A stretch of 12,885 bases of DNA from GWA2-46-10 sp964361435 (lineage in GTDB: Bacteria; Patescibacteriota; Minisyncoccia; UBA6257; Colwellbacteraceae), in assembly GCA_964361435.1 (NCBI GenBank), contig CAYIAN010000012.1, forward strand, positions 1 to 12,885. The letters run 5' to 3'. Positions 1 to 4,790 of the stretch are shown here, piece by piece; the stretch's first letter is position 1; each line of letters begins with the position of its first letter. Made by a program: the position numbers and the translations under genes. The notes under the pieces were generated by a model. It saw nothing but the letters and a program-made list of their open reading frames with translations, had not been told where the DNA came from and did not search any database.

Positions 1-67
1 CGCCGCCGAGAACGACGGCGGCAATAATCGCTATTAAAATCGGAATCTGTATAAATCCTCGTTGCAT
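1..67 (-). CDS. N-terminus of a membrane-anchored hypothetical protein (partial)
   Basis: An ATG at 67-65 on the minus strand opens a frame that runs off the left edge of the contig after 22 codons. It reads MQRGFIQIPILIAIIAAVVLGG: a short basic start followed by one strongly hydrophobic stretch (about residues 5-22), as expected for a signal-anchor or single membrane span. Openings of the form (K/R)GFIxIPxLIxI are, from memory, common in membrane-anchored proteins of CPR bacteria; that is recognition, not a search result. No Shine-Dalgarno is visible upstream. Function cannot be assigned because only the anchor is present. The first 22 bases can fold into a GC-rich hairpin (2-8 with 16-22), which may explain why assembly stopped here. 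Confidence 0.55.
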   Translation of the reverse strand, partial: MQRGFIQIPILIAIIAAVVLGG

Positions 68-122
68 GTTATTTTACGAAGTAGTTCAGGAAAATGGGGA
101 CGGGGACAATATTTTCCAGCTT

Positions 123-196
123 TGGTGGACCTGCGGGGAATCGAACCCCGAACCCGTCCATGCCATGGACGTGTGTTACCGTTATACCACGGGCCC
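123..196 (-). tRNA. tRNA-Ala (anticodon GGC)
   Basis: Read on the minus strand, the acceptor stem GGGCCCG pairs with CAGGTCC and carries the G3:U70 wobble that defines alanine tRNAs. The anticodon stem CGTCC/GGACG encloses the loop ATGGCAT, giving anticodon GGC (reads GCC). The T arm is CGGGG-TTCGATT-CCCCG. The discriminator is A and a CCA end is encoded (125-123). Two stem positions do not pair: C6 with A67 in the acceptor and A12 with C23 in the D stem. The gene is therefore slightly irregular but has all the identity features. It is transcribed away from the tRNA-Ser/tRNA-Ala pair that follows. Confidence 0.88.
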
Positions 197-343
197 CGTT
201 GACCGTCCTGTTTAGATATTTGCTCACAAAACGGTAATTCTCACATTAGCGTACCCATTTCGTCTCTTCAAGACGATTGTCATGCAGAGGAACACTATTT
301 ACAAAATAGTTGGCTCAGTGAGATAACTATATAGAATAGATCT

Positions 344-429
344 GGAGGGAATCCGGCTGGATGAGGAGCTTGTCTTGAAAACAAGTGGTCCGCAAGGGCT
401 TGTGGGTTCGAGTCCCACTCCCTCCGCCA
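344..429 (+). tRNA. tRNA-Ser (anticodon TGA)
   Basis: The acceptor stem GGAGGGA pairs perfectly with TCCCTCC (419-425), followed by discriminator G and an encoded CCA (427-429). The anticodon stem CTTGT/ACAAG encloses CTTGAAA, giving anticodon TGA (reads UCA). A long variable arm (TGGTCCGCAAGGGCTTG region) is present, as expected for a class II serine tRNA, and the T arm has the usual TTCGAGT loop. A TAGAAT hexamer at 332-337 could be a -10 box, but it lies only 7 nt before the mature 5' end, so I do not annotate a promoter from it. Confidence 0.95.
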
Positions 430-432
430 GAC

Positions 433-460
433 TTCACAAAGTAGAAAGTTTGAATAGTAT
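433..460 (+). promoter_or_regulatory. possible sigma70-type promoter before tRNA-Ala(TGC)
   Basis: TTCACA (433-438, one mismatch to TTGACA) and TAGTAT (455-460, two mismatches to TATAAT) are 16 nt apart. A start about 7 nt downstream would fall just before the tRNA at 470. The tRNA could equally be processed from a transcript that includes tRNA-Ser 40 nt upstream. This is pattern matching only. Confidence 0.28.
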
Positions 461-469
461 GAAGCGGGA

Positions 470-540
470 GGGCCTGTAGTTTAATGGCAGAATAGCGCAT
501 TTGCACTGCACAGATGGGAGTTCGATTCTCCCCAGGTCCA
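470..540 (+). tRNA. tRNA-Ala (anticodon TGC), no encoded CCA
   Basis: The acceptor stem GGGCCTG pairs fully with CAGGTCC (533-539) and includes the alanine-specific G3:U70 wobble. The anticodon stem GCGCA/TGCAC has one C-A mismatch and encloses TTTGCAC, giving anticodon TGC (reads GCA and related codons). The T arm is GGGAG-TTCGATT-CTCCC and the discriminator is A540. The next bases are CAA, not CCA. Unlike the three other tRNAs here, this one needs a CCA-adding enzyme. It follows tRNA-Ser(TGA) by 40 nt on the same strand and may share its transcript. Confidence 0.9.
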
Positions 541-625
541 CAATGGGGAACAATCGACCGGGGTAATCCCTGGATAGCACCGAAGTAAGATATCCACAAA
601 GAAGGGAGTTTTACCTATTTAGGGA

Positions 626-631
626 TATAAT
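626..631 (+). promoter_or_regulatory. possible -10 box upstream of the cysteine-rich protein gene
   Basis: A perfect TATAAT hexamer sits in the 209-nt gap between tRNA-Ala(TGC) and the gene at 750. No good -35 hexamer lies 16-18 nt before it and there is no extended -10 TG. If used, it would give a 5' untranslated region of about 110 nt. The rest of the gap (541-749) shows nothing else I recognise. Confidence 0.3.
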
Positions 632-749
632 TAGGACGTTGAGAAGAAAAGCGTGGGTGCATCAAATCTGAGTGATAAACGGTAAGAATACGAATTAAAT
701 AGGGGTGCAGTACCCGCGCTGTTAGGCCGAACATCACTTCTCTCTCAAA

Positions 750-1988
750 ATGAACAGGAGAATATACATCTTACTCTCGGTCGCTGTAGGTTCGTGGATT
801 ATCTTTCTCTTTACCCCACCTGCAATGGCCGTTGATTGCACTGCTCCCACTGATGGTTCCGATTACATCATCTCGCAAAATTGTGCTCCGTCAGGAAACA
901 TTTTGGGAGTAGAGGACGGAAACATAGTTATCAACCAAGGATATACTTTAACCCTGAACACAGACCAAATATTAGTATTCAATCCCAATAGAGAACTGCA
1001 GATCTATGGAATAATAAGCAAAAGTGCTTCTGGATCGCGAATAGAGAAATCCTTTATGTGGATGGAGGACAAGGATAGTGACGGTTGGGCGGCTGCAACA
1101 ACTACTCGGGTTGTTTCCAATGTCCTACCAACCGTGGGGTGGGCAAGACAAAACACTATTCAATCATTAGATACCATCGACTGTGATGATAATTCATACA
1201 GTGCTCTTAACAGCTGTTGTACTCTTACTAACGGTGGTTGGAGTAACTGGTTGGACGATGGCATTTGTGGAGCTTACACTGCGTGTGAGCAAAGACAAAC
1301 CCGCACCTGTACCAATCCCGTTCCTTCTTGTGGAGGGGCATCTTGCATCGGTGAAGTTACACAAAATATAGTTTGTGGAGTAATAAACGGCGGGTGGTCT
1401 TACGGCAGCTGGAGCGCGTGCTCTTCTTCTTGCCAAAATACCCTTGGAACCCAGTCCCGCTCTGCCGCTTGCGACAATCCTGCTCCGACGTGCGGGGGCG
1501 CTGCGTGCAGTGACGCCGTTACTAGCCAGTACTGTTATGGAGACACTCCCACTACCAACGGTTGGTACTCTTATGGTTCTTGGAGCGCATGCTCTTCTAC
1601 TTGCCAAACTATTGCCGGAACCCAAACTCGCTCCGCTACCTGTAATCAACCTGTTTGTGGCGGCGCTCCGTGCAGCGGTGCCGTTACCAGCCAGACATGC
1701 TATGGAAGCCAAACTGATAGAAACTGCGTGGGCTCCTGGAGTTCGTGCTCTTCCTGTTCAAAAACGTACACCATCACAACAACGCAAAGATGCAATGGAA
1801 CTTCCTGCCCATACTCAAACGGTCAGACCCAGTCATGCGGCACTGTAAACGGCGGTTGGTGTGGTTATGGCGCCTGTTCCGGTACCTGCCCCAATCGCTA
1901 TCGCTACCGTACTTGCGGTTGCCCTGCTCCGGCGTGTGGAGGAGCATCTTGTAGCGGCAGTAACAGGATTTCATGCTGTGCGCAGTAG
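750..1988 (+). CDS. secreted cysteine-rich protein with thrombospondin type-1-like repeats
   Basis: The 412-aa product starts with a clear signal peptide (residues 1-27: basic MNRR, hydrophobic core, PPAMA then VDC), so the mature protein should be exported. Residues about 28-100 are short beta-strand-like segments. Residues 106-148 hold an acidic pair, DKDSDG and DCDD, resembling the putative metal-binding motif of the MopE type. From about 161 to 411 come five tandem cysteine-rich blocks. Blocks 2 and 3 (about 213-262 and 270-317) have the thrombospondin type-1 look: YGSWSACS(S)xC, then GTQ(S/T)RSAxC, then CGGAxC, then SQxC, six Cys each. Blocks 1, 4 and 5 are more diverged. About 38 Cys lie in 385 mature residues, implying extensive disulfide bonding outside the cell. 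No membrane anchor, catalytic motif or sorting signal follows. Such repeats usually mediate binding to other proteins or glycans, so an adhesin or attachment role is inferred. There is no Shine-Dalgarno before the ATG. The stop is TAG. Confidence 0.88.
   Translation: MNRRIYILLSVAVGSWIIFLFTPPAMAVDCTAPTDGSDYIISQNCAPSGNILGVEDGNIVINQGYTLTLNTDQILVFNPNRELQIYGIISKSASGSRIEKSFMWMEDKDSDGWAAATTTRVVSNVLPTVGWARQNTIQSLDTIDCDDNSYSALNSCCTLTNGGWSNWLDDGICGAYTACEQRQTRTCTNPVPSCGGASCIGEVTQNIVCGVINGGWSYGSWSACSSSCQNTLGTQSRSAACDNPAPTCGGAACSDAVTSQYCYGDTPTTNGWYSYGSWSACSSTCQTIAGTQTRSATCNQPVCGGAPCSGAVTSQTCYGSQTDRNCVGSWSSCSSCSKTYTITTTQRCNGTSCPYSNGQTQSCGTVNGGWCGYGACSGTCPNRYRYRTCGCPAPACGGASCSGSNRISCCAQ
1386..1700 (+). repeat. 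in-gene tandem repeat, TSP1-like blocks 2 and 3
   Basis: Two adjacent units (about 1386-1535 and 1557-1700) are similar at the DNA level as well as in protein. Shared stretches encode SYGSWSACSS, then RSA-C, CGGA-C and AVTSQ-CYG, in the same order and with nearly the same spacing. The DNA similarity points to internal duplication that is younger than the more diverged outer blocks (1230-1385 and 1725-1982). Such a region is prone to copy-number change and to assembly collapse. Confidence 0.7.
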
Positions 1989-2122
1989 CACAACCTTGGT
2001 ATCCAACCGCCGGTTAAGCCTTTTGTAGAAACATAACTCGAAACCATTCACGTTAGTTCACATCGAACTTTTAAAAGTATACTGGGGATATTCGGCACAG
2101 TAGAAGAACCTCTAGGGATTTG

Positions 2123-2152
2123 TTAGATTATTGGGAGACCCCATAAGTCTAA
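2123..2152 (+). other. imperfect stem-loop in the 1989-2262 intergenic region
   Basis: TTAGATT (2123-2129) pairs with AGTCTAA (2146-2152) with one G-U. Inside it, after a 2x2 internal loop, TGGG (2132-2135) pairs with CCCA (2140-2143) around an AGAC tetraloop. No U tract follows, so it is not a classic intrinsic terminator. It lies between the stop of the cysteine-rich gene and a promoter-like sequence. It could be a 3' processing structure, an operator-like site or chance. The remainder of 1989-2262 shows only the promoter described next. Confidence 0.35.
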
Positions 2153-2167
2153 TGGTAAATGTAAATA

Positions 2168-2195
2168 TTGACTCAGGGTGTTTACTTTGGATAAT
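2168..2195 (+). promoter_or_regulatory. sigma70-type promoter for tRNA-Ser(CGA)
   Basis: TTGACT (2168-2173, five of six) and GATAAT (2190-2195, five of six) are separated by 16 nt. Transcription would start near 2202, leaving about a 60-nt leader before the tRNA at 2263. The transcript could also run into the FGE-like gene downstream. This is the best-formed two-box promoter in the plus-strand gaps. Confidence 0.5.
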
Positions 2196-2262
2196 GAGTT
2201 TAGTTTAAATGAAGTATAGGGTTATCTATTTCCTGGGAAAAAGATTGTGGAGTTAACACTAT

Positions 2263-2350
2263 GGAGGGGTGGCAGAGTGGTTTAATGCGCCGGTTTCGAA
2301 AACCGGTTCCCGCAAGGGAAACGTGGGTTCGAATCCCACCTCCTCCGCCA
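2263..2350 (+). tRNA. tRNA-Ser (anticodon CGA)
   Basis: The acceptor stem GGAGGGG pairs with CTCCTCC (2340-2346, one G-U), followed by discriminator G and encoded CCA (2348-2350). The anticodon stem CCGGT/ACCGG encloses TTCGAAA, giving anticodon CGA (reads UCG). A long variable arm with the hairpin TTCCCGCAAGGGAA marks it as a class II serine tRNA. The T arm GTGGG-TTCGAAT-CCCAC is almost identical to that of tRNA-Ser(TGA) at 344-429. The gene ends 34 nt before the FGE-like reading frame. Confidence 0.96.
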
Positions 2351-2351
2351 G

Positions 2352-2378
2352 TTGGGAAATCTCTTTAGTTAGTATAAT
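2352..2378 (+). promoter_or_regulatory. -10 box next to the FGE-like start codon (possible leaderless transcript)
   Basis: A perfect TATAAT at 2373-2378 ends 6 nt before the ATG at 2385. The usual spacing would put the transcription start on or beside the A of the ATG, producing a leaderless mRNA, which fits the absence of a Shine-Dalgarno. The -35 candidate TTGGGA (2352-2357) is poor and only 15 nt away. Alternatively the gene is read through from the tRNA promoter. Confidence 0.4.
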
Positions 2379-2384
2379 GAAGTT

Positions 2385-3413
2385 ATGAAAAAAAATCCGA
2401 TTATTTACATTACGGGAATCTTAGTTGTTTTAACCATCGGAATCGGGTGGATTTCTATCCAGAAGTATTTACAAACATTTAATCAAAAGCAGCCAACTAT
2501 TGATTTGAATTCTCAAAGTCTGCAGACGACTCCTAAAGCAGCCTCTACGGATAACATGGTTTTGATCGCCGCTGGTAGTTTTGCAATGGGACGCGAACCC
2601 AGAGAAGGTTGGTCGCCGATGGCAAACCCGCTGCTTTTCAACGACGAATTGCCGTCACACAAAGTTTACGTGGATGCTTTTTATATTGATAAATATGAAG
2701 TAACAAATAGACAGTTTAAGGAATTTGTAGATGCGACTGGATATATAACAAATGCGAAAGATCACGGCGCCAGCATGGTAGTGGTATCCGCAGATATATC
2801 CGAAACTCCTATTCAAGGAACAGATATTGGTTGGAAGTTAGTAGCAGGAGCAACGTAGCGCTCGCCAGAGGGCCCAGATTCAACGATCGATAATCGTATG
2901 GATCATCCAGTAATACATGTGAACTGGAATGATGTAAGTGCCTATGCAAGGTGGATTGGTAAGCGACTTCCCACAGAAGCGGAGTGGGAAAAAGCAGCGC
3001 GAGGGGGTACAGGTACCAATTGGTTCTGGGGAGATCAACTTGGTGATGTGGGCAAATATGCAAACTTTTACTTTGAACATCGCTTAGATTACCAATATGA
3101 AGATATCCGAGATGTAGCTGATGGATATAGTAAAACGGCCTCAGTTGGTTCACTTCGGCCGAATAACTTCGGTCTGTATGATACTGCCGGAAATGTATGG
3201 GAGTGGACTGCGGATTGGTATCAATACGATTATTTTGACGGTAGCTCGCAAAGTAATCCTAAAGGACCATCAAGCGGAACTGAAAAGGTTATTAAGGGTG
3301 GTGGTTGGTATCTTTGTGAATGTTATTTTAGATCCGCAAATAGAGAGGCTGGCGATCCGATAACGAGACACGATTCTGGTCTTGGTTTCCGTCTTGCTCT
3401 AGATGCAAAGTAG
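2385..3413 (+). pseudogene. membrane-anchored FGE/SUMF1-like protein, interrupted by in-frame TAG
   Basis: One reading frame of 342 residue positions is broken by TAG at codon 158 (2856-2858); both halves are in the same frame, with no insertion or deletion. The N-terminus has one membrane span (about residues 6-24) and a short linker, so the domain would face outward. FGE-sulfatase family signatures follow: MVLIAAGSFAMG (58-69), FYIDKYEVTNRQF (99-111), PEGPDSTI just after the stop, DHPVIHVNW (173-181), RLPTEAEWEKAARGG (194-208), NNFGLYDTAGNVWEW (260-274), KGGGWYLCECYFRSANR (304-320) and GLGFRLA (332-338). In the family the stop position is a Trp (WRHPEGP in human FGE, from memory), so TGG to TAG explains it. 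True FGEs use two Cys four residues apart; here they are C311 and C313, so formylglycine-generating activity is doubtful. Related domains serve other roles. It may be a recent pseudogene, a sequencing or strain variant, or a read-through gene. The downstream half alone lacks the anchor and N-terminal part of the domain. Confidence 0.85.
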
Positions 3414-3457
3414 AGCGTTTCCCGAGAATAAGTAGTCTAGGTAGATACAATAAGTTG

Positions 3458-4768
3458 TCATCTCTTATCCGCTGAATCAGATTTTCCGTAGTTTCCAAAT
3501 TCGTAGGAAACTATCTTTTTCCGCACTTCGCCAATATTTTGGCGATAGAGCTCCACAATAAAATACTTAAGTATAAGTAGCACCGCGTTTTCTTTTCTAA
3601 ACCTACGCCAGGATGTAATCGCCTGCGCGCCCTTAATGATGCGAAACTTGCCGATACGGCTAGCTCTTCTTACGTAGTCAAAGTCTTCGGCGATCAAAAC
3701 CTGCCCATCGAAACAAATCCTATCGTGTACCTCTTTTAAGACCAATAGGCAAAATCCAACAGCCCTAGGATTATGGAATTGCACCATTTTCAACCAGGTA
3801 CCGTATATACTACCTACCAAGCGATCTAAAAAGCGTGAACTGTCGTGCGTAAAGTCCGGAGCTGCCATTGAAAGGTGCTGTTTGCGCATCTTGGAGACAG
3901 CTTGTTGGATGAAATTTGGTGAAATATGCGTGTCTGCATCCAAGAAAAGTATTAACTTTCCCCTAGCGAGAGAAGCTCCGTGGTTGCGTGAATGTGCCGG
4001 CCCACTGTGGTTTCTCTTAACTATGGTAAGCGGTAATTTATTGAGGTACTGCTTTGCTACCATAACCGTATTATCGCTACTCTGGTCATCCACTAGAATA
4101 ACTTCATAATTTTTATATGTCTGTTGTTTAATGTGCTCTAGCGTTTTAGTAATGAAGGCCTCTTCGTTATACATAATCACCACTATGCTAACCAATGGTT
4201 TGGGAGGTAAGTGCACTGGAATAAAGTTGAAATTATAAAGTCTTTTTTTGAAAAATATAAGACCGTTGAGGTGTAAGATCATAAACACTCCTCCCAAAGC
4301 CCAGTAGACAAATAAACTAGGGAAGCGTAGCAGGAAAAAAATACTAAAGAGCGAGAGTAGCGTACCATATGCTTCTATAAATATTTTATAGTTGCAAAAT
4401 TCTTGCAATTCGACGCTGGTAGTGACTTTTTTGGAAACAATATGAAAAACGATCCCAGAAACAAAGAGTAGGCTGATTGATGTCAACCAATAGATAGGCT
4501 CAAAAATGAAATAGATGGCCGAGACTATGGCCAAAATCCCCGCTAAGTTTATTAAGAAGAAAGTGAGTTTGTGAGGCTCGGTGTGCTTGATGTTCTTTAA
4601 TTTGCGACTTACAAAATATTCTCCAAAGAGTATGTGGGCTAGAAGAAGAATGGTCATGATAATGAGAAGTATATGCTCTGCAGTAACATCAACGCCGTAG
4701 CGTGAGACGCTAAGAACAATCCCGCCCGCGCATAGAATTCCAAATAAAATATATTTACTTACTTTCAT
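3458..4768 (-). CDS. membrane-embedded family 2 glycosyltransferase
   Basis: The 436-aa protein has an N-terminal membrane domain: hydrophobic spans at about residues 5-21, 32-50, 68-89, 93-112, 132-147 and 152-172. A cytosolic GT-A domain starts at about 192 (PLVSIVVIMYNEE). Visible GT2 motifs are VDDQSSD (226-232, nucleotide binding), the DxD-type DADT (277-280, metal and UDP-sugar), AED (360-362, catalytic base region) and SWRRFRK (386-392, similar to the Q/RxxRW region of processive enzymes). It should transfer a sugar from a nucleotide-sugar donor to a lipid or envelope polysaccharide; the acceptor cannot be told. It is the last gene of the minus-strand run, 22 nt after leuS, and converges on the FGE-like gene. 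The weak GAGAC before ATG is the nearest thing to a ribosome site. Placing the membrane domain only before the catalytic domain is less usual than the flanking spans of cellulose-synthase-like enzymes. Confidence 0.88.
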   Translation of the reverse strand: MKVSKYILFGILCAGGIVLSVSRYGVDVTAEHILLIIMTILLLAHILFGEYFVSRKLKNIKHTEPHKLTFFLINLAGILAIVSAIYFIFEPIYWLTSISLLFVSGIVFHIVSKKVTTSVELQEFCNYKIFIEAYGTLLSLFSIFFLLRFPSLFVYWALGGVFMILHLNGLIFFKKRLYNFNFIPVHLPPKPLVSIVVIMYNEEAFITKTLEHIKQQTYKNYEVILVDDQSSDNTVMVAKQYLNKLPLTIVKRNHSGPAHSRNHGASLARGKLILFLDADTHISPNFIQQAVSKMRKQHLSMAAPDFTHDSSRFLDRLVGSIYGTWLKMVQFHNPRAVGFCLLVLKEVHDRICFDGQVLIAEDFDYVRRASRIGKFRIIKGAQAITSWRRFRKENAVLLILKYFIVELYRQNIGEVRKKIVSYEFGNYGKSDSADKR

Positions 4769-4790
4769 GTCTCTAGATTATTGCATGTGC

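Noticed and set aside
89..117. GGAAAAT/ATTTTCC inverted repeat downstream of tRNA-Ala(GGC)
   Set aside because: The 7-bp stem is AT-rich with a 15-nt loop and no U tract, so it does not make a convincing terminator.
261..310. Two small hairpins (CGTCT-CTTCA-AGACG at 261-275; ACTATTT-ACA-AAATAGT at 294-310)
   Set aside because: They are short stems without a U tract between divergent tRNA genes; structures of this size occur by chance.
327..599. 90-aa minus-strand reading frame across tRNA-Ser and tRNA-Ala
   Set aside because: It is the reverse complement of two tRNA genes. The GGGSGTRTH- and NRTPI-like strings are typical translated-tRNA artefacts.
1194..1712. 172-aa antisense frame in the cysteine-rich gene
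   Set aside because: Its A/R/S/G-rich repetitive composition mirrors the Cys-codon repeats of the true gene on the plus strand, which has a signal peptide and conserved blocks.
750..1988. Cysteine-rich protein as a substrate of the FGE-like enzyme
   Set aside because: No CxPxR sulfatase-type motif is present (the nearest is CPNR at 380-383), so the sequence gives no basis for formylglycine modification.
344..2350. The two tRNA-Ser 3' halves as att-like direct repeats of an integrated element
   Set aside because: The shared 3' sequence is explained by homology of serine isoacceptors. There is no integrase, and both tRNAs are full length with different anticodons.
2385..3413. Whole-genome reassignment of UAG
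   Set aside because: TAG is the natural stop of the cysteine-rich gene, the FGE-like gene itself, the M16 peptidase and glyS, with no homologous sequence evident beyond these stops.
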